Source: Caulobacterales bacterium (GTDB taxonomy: Bacteria > Pseudomonadota > Alphaproteobacteria > Caulobacterales > Parvularculaceae). From it: 64,000 nucleotides of DNA. Positions 17,505 to 26,780 of the stretch are shown here, one piece after another. The notes below the pieces were generated by a model that made no database searches, was not told the DNA's origin, and was given only the letters and a program-made list of their open reading frames with translations. The stretch is from assembly GCA_020638525.1 (NCBI GenBank), contig JACKIL010000005.1, forward strand, positions 124,001 to 188,000. The letters run 5' to 3'. Position 1 is the stretch's first letter. Every line of letters begins with the position of its first letter. The translations under genes were made by a program, and so were the position numbers.

Positions 17505-19267
17505 TGTTTTTCCGGCGCCGCGCTTTCGACTTCGGGCAGCCCTCTTTCGAGCTTCTCGTGAAGCTGCTTTTCGAGTTTTTCGTTCGGCTCAAGCTCAAGG
17601 CTGCGCCGCCACTGATATCCCGCCTCAATCTTCCGGCCGAGACGCCAGTAAACGTCGCCGAGATGATCCGTGATCGTCGGGTCGCTCGGCTCGAGCGCTG
17701 CGGCCTGTTCGAGATAGGGCGCGGCCTTCTCGTATTCGCCGCGCTGGTAGTGCGCCCAGCCGAGGCTGTCGATGATGGCGCCGGAATCCGGTTCGAGTTC
17801 GACAGCTTTCTCGATCAGCTTGAACGCTTCGTCGAGATTGACGCCGCGCTCGGCCCAGCTATAGCCGAGATAGTTGAGCGCCGCCGGCTCTTCCGGCGCG
17901 ATTTCAACCGCGCGCTGCAAATCCTTTTCCGCATCGTCCCAGCGGCCGAGTTCGATGAGCGAGGCGCCGCGCGAAACATAAAAGCGCCACGCCGCTTTCT
18001 CCGGCGGCGTCTCGTCGCTTGCCTTCTCGACCGAGGCGATGATCGCGTTGAGCGCCTTGACGGCTTCTTCGTGGTCGCCCTCATTCGCGTAGATATTCGC
18101 AAGGCTCCAGTGCAGCTCCTGCCCGTCGCTATCGACATCGCGGCGAAGCGCATCCTTCAGGATACGGATCGCTTCTTTCGCCTTGTCCTGCACGAGCAGC
18201 ATGCCCGCCATCTCGATGCGCGCCTGCTCGAAATGCGGCGAGGATGGCGGGATCGCCGCGAGCACTTCACTCGCCGCGTCATACTCCTCGTAAATGTTGA
18301 GGATCGTTCCGATGAGACGGCGCGCCTCGGCGAGATCGGGATTGAGGTAGAGCGCGATGCGTGCAAGCGCGAGCGGATAGTTGTAACGCGGATCGCCGAC
18401 CCTGAAGCCTGCTTCTTCGGCGCGCGCGCGCTCGCCGGCGGCCTGCTGAATGACCGCGCCTGCAAAAGCGTAGAACGCGTAAGCCGCGCCTTCGGCCGGC
18501 GTCGTATTCAGGTACTCTTTCGATGCGCGGCCCTTTTCGAGACGCGCAAGGCCCATCTCCGCTTCGCGGCGCATCGGCCCCGGCTCCGCGCCGAGGAGCG
18601 CATAATATTGGCGCGCATCTTCCGTTTCGCCCGCACGCTCGAGGAACGCGCCGAGCGCATCGCGCCCGATCGGGTCGCCGACGCCGAAGGCGGACGCTTC
18701 GAACGCGCCGCGCGCCTTGTCCATCTCACCGGTCGCCTCATAGAGGAGGCCTTTGTGAAGCGCGTTAAAGCCGGTGAAAACGTCCGAACCCGGACTAGCG
18801 ATTCTGTCGAGCGCGCCGGAGGGACCGGATATCCCTTCCTCGATCCACACATCGGCGAGGAAGGCGACCGATTTAAGAAGCGGCGAGGAAACATTGCCGA
18901 CAAGAATGGCGCGCGCCGGTTTATAGCGCCCCGCCTTGATCGCCTGCGCGGCGAGGGTGAGGCTTGCAAGGCCATCGTCGGCGTCCTTGCCGATCGCGAT
19001 GATCTCGCGCGCATAGTTCGCCGCCGCATCAATGTCGCCGCCCGCGAGATGATAGAAGAAAGCGTCGCGAAGGATCGGCACTTCCTGCGGCGCGTGTTCG
19101 CGCGCCTTCGCATAAGCCGCCGCCGCGTCATCAATCGAATTGCGCCGTTCGGCGAAACGCCCCGACAGAAAATCGCCAGCGAGATTGTTCTCCTGCGGCG
19201 CTGTCGTACATCCGCCAAGCGCGAGACCTGCGCCCGCAACGGCAATCAACACACTCTTCAGGCGCAC
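17501..19267 (-). CDS. Tetratricopeptide-repeat lipoprotein
   Basis: This 588-residue protein starts with GTG, with AAGGAGG just upstream. A lipoprotein leader ends in LGGC (Cys20), so it should be anchored in the envelope. The rest is mostly helical repeat. Clear TPR units occur in the C-terminal 130 residues (AALNYLGYSWAERG, AIIDSLGWAHYQRGEYEKA, ITDHLGDVYWRLGRKIEA). TPR lipoproteins act as scaffolds in outer-membrane or cell-wall assembly; the partner is unknown. It heads the coupled trio with ispE. Such a TPR-ispE pair is, as I recall, frequent in alphaproteobacteria. Confidence 0.88.
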   Translation of the reverse strand: MRLKSVLIAVAGAGLALGGCTTAPQENNLAGDFLSGRFAERRNSIDDAAAAYAKAREHAPQEVPILRDAFFYHLAGGDIDAAANYAREIIAIGKDADDGLASLTLAAQAIKAGRYKPARAILVGNVSSPLLKSVAFLADVWIEEGISGPSGALDRIASPGSDVFTGFNALHKGLLYEATGEMDKARGAFEASAFGVGDPIGRDALGAFLERAGETEDARQYYALLGAEPGPMRREAEMGLARLEKGRASKEYLNTTPAEGAAYAFYAFAGAVIQQAAGERARAEEAGFRVGDPRYNYPLALARIALYLNPDLAEARRLIGTILNIYEEYDAASEVLAAIPPSSPHFEQARIEMAGMLLVQDKAKEAIRILKDALRRDVDSDGQELHWSLANIYANEGDHEEAVKALNAIIASVEKASDETPPEKAAWRFYVSRGASLIELGRWDDAEKDLQRAVEIAPEEPAALNYLGYSWAERGVNLDEAFKLIEKAVELEPDSGAIIDSLGWAHYQRGEYEKAAPYLEQAAALEPSDPTITDHLGDVYWRLGRKIEAGYQWRRSLELEPNEKLEKQLHEKLERGLPEVESAAPEKQ

Positions 19268-19294
19268 GCGGCCTCCTTCAAGCCCTTGCGGGCG

Positions 19295-20980
19295 TTACAT
19301 GTTCGGATAGTTCGGCCCGCCGCCGCCTTCGGGCGTCGTCCACACGATGTTCTGCGAGGGGTCCTTGATATCGCATGTCTTGCAGTGCACGCAGTTCTGC
19401 GCGTTGATCTGGAAGCGCGGATCGCCGTTGTCGTCAGTCAGCACTTCGTAAACTCCCGCCGGACAATAGCGCTGCGCAGGCTCATCATACTTAGGCAGGT
19501 TTACGCCGATCGGAATTGACGGGTCCTTAAGCTTCAGATGGCTCGGCTGGTCTTCCTCGTGATTTGTCGCGGAAAACGAGACATTCGTAAGACGGTCGAA
19601 CGTTAAAATTCCGTCGGGTCTCGGGTAATCGATCTTCTTGTGCTTGGCGGCGGGCTCGGTCGCGGCGGCGTCCGTCTTCCCGTGCTTCAGCGTGCCGAAG
19701 AACGAAAAGCCCGGAATGATCGTGTTCGTCCACAGATCGACGCCCGCAAACGCGATCGCGCCGAGGCGCGTTCCAAATTTCGACCAGAGCGGTTTCGCGT
19801 TGCGCGCCTTGAAGAGTTCGCGGCGCACGGGCGAGCCCTGATAGGCTTCTTCATAAGCTTCGAGCACATCGCCCTCGCGGCCCGCGCCGATCGCGTCGAA
19901 CGCGGCGTCCGCCGCCATCATGCCCGTCAGCATCGCATTGTGGTTGCCCTTGATGCGCGGCACGTTGACGAAGCCAGCCGAGCAACCGATGAGCGCGCCG
20001 CCGGGGAACGCAAGTTTCGGCACGGACTGGAAGCCGCCTTCCGTAATCGCGCGCGCGCCATAGGCGATGCGCTTGCCGCCTTCGAGCAGCTCGGCGACTT
20101 CCGGATGCGTCTTGAAGCGCTGAAACTCCCCATACGGATAAAGATAGGGGTTCTTGTAATTGAGATGGACGACGAAGCCGACCGCAACGGTGTTGTCGTT
20201 GAAGTGATAGATGAACGAGCCCCCGCCCGTCTGGTCGTCGAGCGGCCAGCCGAACGAATGCTGCACATGGCCGGGGCGTGATTTCTCGGGGCTGATCTCC
20301 CAGAGTTCTTTGAGGCCGATGCCGAATTTTTGCGGATCGCGCCCGTCGCTGAGGCCATATTTATCAATCAGAATTTTCGCGAGCGAACCGCGCACGCCCT
20401 CGGCGATGAGAATGTATTTGCCGCATAGCTCCATGCCCGGCTCGTAGCCGCTCGTCGGCTCACCATCCTTACCGATGCCCATCTCGCCGACGATGACGCC
20501 GCGCACCGAACCATCGTCGCGATAGAGGAGCTTCGAAGCGGCCATGCCCGGATAGATCTCGACACCCATCTCCTCGGCCTGCGAGGCGAGCCAGCGGCAG
20601 ACATTGCCCATCGAGACGATGTAATTGCCGTGGTTCTGCACGGCCGGCGGCATCGCGAAAACCGGAAGCGGCAGCGAGCCTGACGGCCCGAGAATTTTGA
20701 AAGCTTCGGAAGTCACCGGCGTGTCGATCGGCGCGCCTTTCTCCTTCCAGTCCGGAATGAGCGCGTTGATGCCGCTCGGGTCGAGCACAGCGCCGGAAAG
20801 GATATGCGCGCCGACTTCCGAACCTTTTTCCACAACCACGACATTGATGTCGCCGCCCGCCTCGGCCGCGCGCTGCTTCAGCCGGATGGCGGCGGATAGC
20901 CCGGCAGGCCCCGCGCCGACGATGACGACGTCGAATTCCATCGACTCGCGTTCGACTCCGGTGTCAGGGGCATCGACCAT
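19295..20980 (-). CDS. Electron transfer flavoprotein-ubiquinone oxidoreductase
   Basis: ETF-QO takes electrons from reduced ETF (fed by acyl-CoA and amino-acid dehydrogenases) and passes them to ubiquinone. The N-terminal FAD motif VVIVGAGPAGLSAAIRL, the ubiquinone/FAD core, and the C-terminal [4Fe-4S] cysteines (RYCPAGVYE and CVHCKTCDIKDP) are all present. Length is about 561 residues, normal for the family. I chose the ATG at 20978-20980 (MVDAPDTG) because AGAGGA sits about 9 nt upstream; ATG at 21016 is an alternative. It runs divergently from the uracil-DNA glycosylase gene. Confidence 0.95.
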   Translation of the reverse strand: MVDAPDTGVERESMEFDVVIVGAGPAGLSAAIRLKQRAAEAGGDINVVVVEKGSEVGAHILSGAVLDPSGINALIPDWKEKGAPIDTPVTSEAFKILGPSGSLPLPVFAMPPAVQNHGNYIVSMGNVCRWLASQAEEMGVEIYPGMAASKLLYRDDGSVRGVIVGEMGIGKDGEPTSGYEPGMELCGKYILIAEGVRGSLAKILIDKYGLSDGRDPQKFGIGLKELWEISPEKSRPGHVQHSFGWPLDDQTGGGSFIYHFNDNTVAVGFVVHLNYKNPYLYPYGEFQRFKTHPEVAELLEGGKRIAYGARAITEGGFQSVPKLAFPGGALIGCSAGFVNVPRIKGNHNAMLTGMMAADAAFDAIGAGREGDVLEAYEEAYQGSPVRRELFKARNAKPLWSKFGTRLGAIAFAGVDLWTNTIIPGFSFFGTLKHGKTDAAATEPAAKHKKIDYPRPDGILTFDRLTNVSFSATNHEEDQPSHLKLKDPSIPIGVNLPKYDEPAQRYCPAGVYEVLTDDNGDPRFQINAQNCVHCKTCDIKDPSQNIVWTTPEGGGGPNYPNM

Positions 20981-21120
20981 CTCGTGGATCCTCTTTTCTT
21001 CTTTGCGCGGCTTCATGGCCGGTTACCGCGTGTTTGGCAAAATTTGGCCGCCAAGGCTATGCGGCCGTGTAGTTTTCGGGCGCGGCGCCCACGCTGTAAT
21101 TTGACGGGAGGCCGCACGAT

Positions 21121-21975
21121 GTGCTGCCTTGCGCGCCGATGAACGAACTCCCCCGCCATGAAGCCGCCCGGGCGCTCCTGCACTGGTATGCGGAAATGGG
21201 CGTCGACGAAGCCGTCGGCGCGGCCCCGGCGGACTGGTTCGCGCTTTCCGCCGCGACCGGCCAGACGAGCCAGCTCCAGCGCCCCGCGGCGCGGCCGGCG
21301 GCCAAGCCAGCCCCGAGCGAACCGCGCCCGGCGGCGGTCTTCACGGCAGGCTCCGGCCCCCTTCCGGCCGACGAAGCCGTCATCCTCGCCCAGCGGGCAG
21401 CCACCGCGGCGGCCGATTTCGAGGCGCTCGCAGCCGCCGTCGCCGCCTTCGAGCACTGCCCCCTCAAGGCGGGCGCCCGCTCCACGGTCTTTGCGGACGG
21501 GGTTCCGGGCTCGGACCTCCTCGTCATCGGCGAGGCGCCGGGACGGGACGAGGACCTCATCGGACGGCCATTCGTGGGACGGGCCGGCCAGCTCCTCGAC
21601 CGGATGCTCGCCGCCATCGGCCGCTCCCGGGAGACGAACACCCTCATCTCGAACGTCATCTTCTGGCGCCCGCCCGGCAACCGCACGCCGACGCAGGTCG
21701 AGATCGCCATCTGCAAACCATTCGTCGAGCGGCTGATCGAACTCACCGCACCGAAGGCCGTACTTCTCGCTGGCGGCGCGCCGATGGGCGCGCTTTTGGG
21801 GTTAACGGGCATCATGCGCGCGCGGGGGACGTGGCGCGACATTGAGACCCAGAGCGGATACCGTGTTCCCGCTCTGCCGATGTTCCATCCGGCATTCCTC
21901 TTGCGACAACCGTCCGAAAAGCGTCTCGCATGGAGCGATCTCCTTGCGCTCGAGAAGAGGTTAATAGGTAGTTAA
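21121..21975 (+). CDS. Family-4-like uracil-DNA glycosylase
   Basis: This 284-residue DNA repair enzyme removes uracil from DNA. The catalytic-site motif GEAPGRDEDLIGRPFVGRAG and the later FHPAFLLRQP loop fit family 4. About 110 Ala/Pro-rich residues precede the domain. Of the four Fe-S cysteines in Thermus family-4 enzymes only two positions are kept here (EHCPLK and AICKPF); the other two are Phe and Trp (FWRPPGNR). A cluster is therefore unlikely, as in several alphaproteobacterial relatives. Start: GTG at 21121 with GGGAGG 9 nt upstream, or ATG at 21139. Confidence 0.88.
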   Translation: MLPCAPMNELPRHEAARALLHWYAEMGVDEAVGAAPADWFALSAATGQTSQLQRPAARPAAKPAPSEPRPAAVFTAGSGPLPADEAVILAQRAATAAADFEALAAAVAAFEHCPLKAGARSTVFADGVPGSDLLVIGEAPGRDEDLIGRPFVGRAGQLLDRMLAAIGRSRETNTLISNVIFWRPPGNRTPTQVEIAICKPFVERLIELTAPKAVLLAGGAPMGALLGLTGIMRARGTWRDIETQSGYRVPALPMFHPAFLLRQPSEKRLAWSDLLALEKRLIGS

Positions 21976-21976
21976 C
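21961..21976 (+). promoter_or_regulatory. Perfect CtrA consensus box upstream of the lytic transglycosylase
   Basis: The sequence is TTAA, seven bases, TTAAC: an exact match to the CtrA consensus TTAA-N7-TTAAC. It covers the last codons and stop of the glycosylase gene and lies about 118-133 nt before the transglycosylase ATG. An AT-rich stretch follows. This suggests cell-cycle control of a wall-remodelling enzyme; evidence is motif and position only. Confidence 0.6.
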
Positions 21977-22093
21977 CAAACTATTTATTTAGCGTTAGGA
22001 AATCCTCCCGTGCGAGGATAGGCATGGGAAATCGGCCGAAAGCGAGTTTTGAACGCGGTGCGGCCTGGCGTTTGATTTGGGTGAGGAGCGTTG

Positions 22094-23884
<1,791 letters not shown>

Positions 23885-23905
23885 GCGCGGCGCGCTTCCG
23901 GAAAA

Positions 23906-23921
23906 TGTTTCACGTGAAACA
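23906..23921. other. parS: parS chromosome-partitioning site
   Basis: The 16-bp palindrome TGTTTCACGTGAAACA is identical to the canonical chromosomal ParB binding site known from Bacillus and Caulobacter, and here it extends to an 18-bp perfect palindrome (23905-23922). It lies in intergenic DNA between the transglycosylase and GFA-family genes, as many parS sites do. ParB binds and spreads from such sites for chromosome segregation. parS sites cluster around the origin, so this window is probably origin-proximal; parA and parB are not in the window. Confidence 0.9.
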
Positions 23922-24000
23922 TGGCGCTCGCTGCGGCCCAGCGCGAATGCGGGTTTCAGCGGGAAAAGGCGCCTTTTGGCGCTGAAGGAAGCGCCGGTTT

Positions 24001-24139
24001 GAACCCTCCCTAACCCTCCCTTTTCAAGGGAGGGAATCCCGCCGGACGCCCGCATGCGCTTTCCCCTCCCTTGAAAAGGGAGGGCTCGAGGCCACGGTTT
24101 TGCGAAAGCAAAATCGGACTTGGCCGAAAGGGAGGGTTC
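24001..24139. repeat. Nested palindromic repeat (REP/MITE-like)
   Basis: The 21-bp unit CCCTCCCTTTTCAAGGGAGGG (24014-24034), with a 9-bp stem, is followed by its exact reverse complement (24064-24084). Outer 11-bp arms GAACCCTCCCT (24001-24011) and AGGGAGGGTTC (24129-24139) enclose the whole element. A small hairpin with a GAAA tetraloop lies inside (24098-24113). The design resembles dispersed REP/BIME or MITE elements of alphaproteobacterial chromosomes. No second copy is obvious elsewhere in the window. Confidence 0.75.
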
Positions 24140-24362
24140 CCTTCCTGCTCTCAACCCGCCACACATCGAAAACTCCACTAAAGCTGCGCGGACAACTATT
24201 CTACGCTTGCCGCGACGCCCGGGGATAAACTGTGGGATAAGTTTCCTCACAACCTCCGCAAAGGCGCGCCGACAAAGGCGTTGCGGCTGATCGCCTTATT
24301 GGGGTGCAACTGGCGCGGGCGCGAAATTAACCGCGCCATTGAGACAAAGAGGAGAATCGTCC

Positions 24363-24773
24363 GTGGACGCATTTTCGAAACCCGCCGAGGGCGGGTGCCT
24401 GTGCGGCGCCATTCGATATCGCGTCGAGGGACAAATCGCGGAGTCCGGCTATTGCCACTGCCGCACCTGCCAGAAGCAGTCCGGCGCGCCGGTCGTCGCC
24501 TGGTTCGCGCTGCCGCGGGAGCATTTCGCCTACACGAAGGGCGCGCCGAAGACCTTCCGTGCATCAGCACGCGCAGGGCGTGAGTTTTGCGGAAATTGCG
24601 GAACCTATCTCGTCTTCCGCGAAGACAATCCGGATGAGACGATCAGCGTCAACACGGCGACGCTCGACGATCCCTCGCTCTCGCCGCCGACATTCCACAT
24701 TTATTGCGAGAGCCGCATCGGCTGGTTCGACACGGCGGACACGCATCCGCGCTTTGCGCGCGGACGCAGCTAG
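24363..24773 (+). CDS. GFA family (glutathione-dependent formaldehyde-activating-like) protein
   Basis: This 136-residue zinc-binding protein of the GFA/CENP-V fold has the cysteine motifs GGCLCGAIRY, CHCRTCQKQSG and FCGNCGTYL, which bind two zinc ions. The name comes from a Paracoccus protein said to help formaldehyde react with glutathione; most members have no proven role. I chose the GTG at 24363 with GGAG 8 nt upstream; a TTG at 24339 is the alternative. Its stop codon lies inside an inverted repeat shared with tadC. Confidence 0.88.
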   Translation: MDAFSKPAEGGCLCGAIRYRVEGQIAESGYCHCRTCQKQSGAPVVAWFALPREHFAYTKGAPKTFRASARAGREFCGNCGTYLVFREDNPDETISVNTATLDDPSLSPPTFHIYCESRIGWFDTADTHPRFARGRS

Positions 24774-24799
24774 AGCGCGTTTGCGAAAATGCGCTCTAG
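24770..24799. terminator. Symmetric hairpin spanning two convergent stop codons
   Basis: CTAGAGCGC (24770-24778) and GCGCTCTAG (24791-24799) form a perfect 9-bp stem with a 12-nt loop. The TAG stops of both the GFA-family gene and tadC sit inside the arms. It probably ends transcription from both sides, although no long T-tract is present. Confidence 0.5.
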
Positions 24800-25773
24800 T
24801 TACCCGCGACGTTCATCACCTGCATGATCGCCGGGCCCATGATGACCGCGAAGAGAACCGGCATGAAGAAGCCGATCATCGGCACGGTGAGCTTCGGCGG
24901 CAACGCGGCGGCCTTGCGCTCTGCTTCCTGCATGCGCAGGTCGCGGTTTTCCTGCGCCATGACGCGCAAGCTCTGGCCGAGGGGCGTACCGTATTTCTCC
25001 GACTGCACGAGCGCGGTCGTCACGCCTTTGACGCCGTCGAGACCGGTGCGTTCGGCGAGATTGATATAGGCGGATTTGCGTTCCTGCAGATAGGAAAGCT
25101 CCGCCGTCGTCAGGCCGAGTTCTTCAGCGAGTTCGGGGCAGTTCGCGCCGACTTCCTCGCTCACTTTCTGAAGCGCGGCTTCGATCGACATGCCCGATTC
25201 AACGCAGATGAGCAGCAGGTCGAGCGCATCCGGCCAGGCGAGCTGGATCTTCTGCTGGCGCTTCTTGGTGACGTTCGTCACGTAAAGCGACGGAATGTAG
25301 AAGCCCGAGAGGAAGCCGAACAGGACGGCGATGAGGCGCCCGAAGCTGTCGAGTTCGATCGCTTCGAGAACATAGACATAAACGCCGACGAAAATCGCCA
25401 TCACGAACGGCATGCCGAGGCGCGCCGCCATAAAGATGAAGACCGGGCGCGGGCCGCGGAAGCCGCCCATGATGAGTTTCTTGCGCGCTTCGGCCGCGTC
25501 GAAGACTTCGAAGAGTTTCAGGTTTTCGACGATCTGCTTGAGGGCGCCGGACGCCGTGTTCGCGCGCAGGCGCGCCGTACCGCGCTTGTTGAATGAGTCG
25601 CGCTGCTGCTGGCGCAGCCTTTCGCGGTGCTCGCTGACGGATTTCATCCGCTCCTTGAGCTTGTCCTGCACGAGGAAAGGCTCAAGCACGGTGTAAATCG
25701 CCCCGACCGCGGCGAGCGAAACAAGCAGCGCAATCTGGAACTGACGATCTGTCGCGAGCGAAATAATATCCAT
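24796..25773 (-). CDS. tadC: Tad pilus inner-membrane platform protein TadC
   Basis: This 325-residue type II secretion F-domain protein forms, with TadB, the inner-membrane platform of the Flp/Tad pilus. It has an N-terminal membrane segment, a cytosolic domain, the core LAWPDALDLLLICVESGMS and MIGFFMPVLFAVIMGPAIM at the C-terminus. Length fits CpaH/TadC proteins. It is the last gene of the leftward cluster, starting 5 nt after tadB ends, so it is in the same transcript. Confidence 0.94.
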   Translation of the reverse strand: MDIISLATDRQFQIALLVSLAAVGAIYTVLEPFLVQDKLKERMKSVSEHRERLRQQQRDSFNKRGTARLRANTASGALKQIVENLKLFEVFDAAEARKKLIMGGFRGPRPVFIFMAARLGMPFVMAIFVGVYVYVLEAIELDSFGRLIAVLFGFLSGFYIPSLYVTNVTKKRQQKIQLAWPDALDLLLICVESGMSIEAALQKVSEEVGANCPELAEELGLTTAELSYLQERKSAYINLAERTGLDGVKGVTTALVQSEKYGTPLGQSLRVMAQENRDLRMQEAERKAAALPPKLTVPMIGFFMPVLFAVIMGPAIMQVMNVAGN

Positions 25774-25778
25774 CGCCG

Positions 25779-26771
25779 TTACACCTTGATCTGGACCATC
25801 TTGCTCATCACGAAGACGCCCATCGACATCCAGAGGCCGGCGGCGATGAGGAGGAAGTTGCCTTCCTTCGTCGTAAAGAGCGGATTGAGATAATCAGGCG
25901 AGGAGAGCTTCACCGCCCCCATCACGAGGAAAGGCAACGCGCCGATAATCATCGCCGAGGCTTTGGCTTCGGACGACAGCGCCTTGATCTTCGCGTGCAT
26001 CAGCTTGCGCCCGCGCAGAACGTTCGCAAGGTTGCCGAGCGCTTCGGCGAGGTTGCCGCCCGTGCGCTGCTGGATGAGCAGCACGATCGAGAAGAACTTG
26101 ACCTCGTCGAGCGGCATGCGCTCCTGCATGCGGCCGAGGGCCTGCTCGAGCGAAAGGCCGATTTTCGTGCCTTCCGCGAGAACGTGGAACTCGTCGCAGA
26201 CCGGCGCCGGAGATTCGCTCGCGATAATCTTGATACATTCGTTGACCGGCAGACCGGATTTGACGCCGCGCACGATGACGTCGATCGCGTTCGAAAATTC
26301 GTCCGCGAACTTTTTCTGACGGCGGTTGCGCGCGAAGTTGACATACCAGTTCGGCAGGCCGAGGCCGCCGACCAGCGCGAGAAGCCCCGTCACCCAGAGT
26401 TTCTGGCCGGAAATAAAACCGATCGCCGTGAGGAAGACCGCGCAGATGAGCGAGCCGATATAGAACTGGCGCGGCGTGAATTCGAGGCCGGCCTGTTCGA
26501 TGCGCTGCTCAAGCGAGACGCGCTTCTTCTTCTTGAGCTCTTTGCTCTGGTCTTCGATTTTCGACAGCGCGTCGGAAAGCTTGCGCCGGCGGTCGCGGTT
26601 CGAGGCCTGCTCCTGCGCGGAGCCGACGGCGCGCCGCGCGCCCTTGGAGCCTTCGAGCGCCTGCACGCGCTTCTTGGCCTTGTCTTTCTCCGTCGGCGCA
26701 AAGGCGACAAAGCCGACCGCGCCGACGCAGACGAGGCCCAGAACCCCGACGATGATGAGCTGCTGATCCAT
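25779..26771 (-). CDS. tadB: Tad pilus inner-membrane platform protein TadB
   Basis: This 330-residue GspF-domain protein is the second platform subunit. The N-terminal membrane helix is followed by a basic cytosolic region, then NAIDVIVRGVKSGLPVNECI and the C-terminal hydrophobic pair. SLEQALGRMQERMPLDEVKF matches the T2SSF core. It begins 9 nt after the ATPase gene stop. It probably works with CpaF and TadC to move pilin out of the membrane. Confidence 0.94.
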   Translation of the reverse strand: MDQQLIIVGVLGLVCVGAVGFVAFAPTEKDKAKKRVQALEGSKGARRAVGSAQEQASNRDRRRKLSDALSKIEDQSKELKKKKRVSLEQRIEQAGLEFTPRQFYIGSLICAVFLTAIGFISGQKLWVTGLLALVGGLGLPNWYVNFARNRRQKKFADEFSNAIDVIVRGVKSGLPVNECIKIIASESPAPVCDEFHVLAEGTKIGLSLEQALGRMQERMPLDEVKFFSIVLLIQQRTGGNLAEALGNLANVLRGRKLMHAKIKALSSEAKASAMIIGALPFLVMGAVKLSSPDYLNPLFTTKEGNFLLIAAGLWMSMGVFVMSKMVQIKV

Positions 26772-26780
26772 CGAGCCCGC

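Larger units (their letters stand above)
23885..24362. other. Intergenic region with parS and palindromic repeat, 478 nt
   Basis: No gene is supported here. The region carries a perfect parS site (23906-23921), a nested palindromic repeat (24001-24139) and a 12-nt-spaced direct repeat GGGATAA (24222-24228 and 24234-24240). The last 30 nt hold the ribosome site of the downstream GFA-family gene. Open frames that read through the parS palindrome give MFHVKH-like peptides but have no start context. Confidence 0.7.

Noticed and set aside
24222..24240. GGGATAA direct repeat and TGTGGGATAA, a near-match to a DnaA box
   Set aside because: It has an extra G compared with TGTGGATAA, and no cluster of boxes or AT-rich unwinding region was found, so it is not called an origin.
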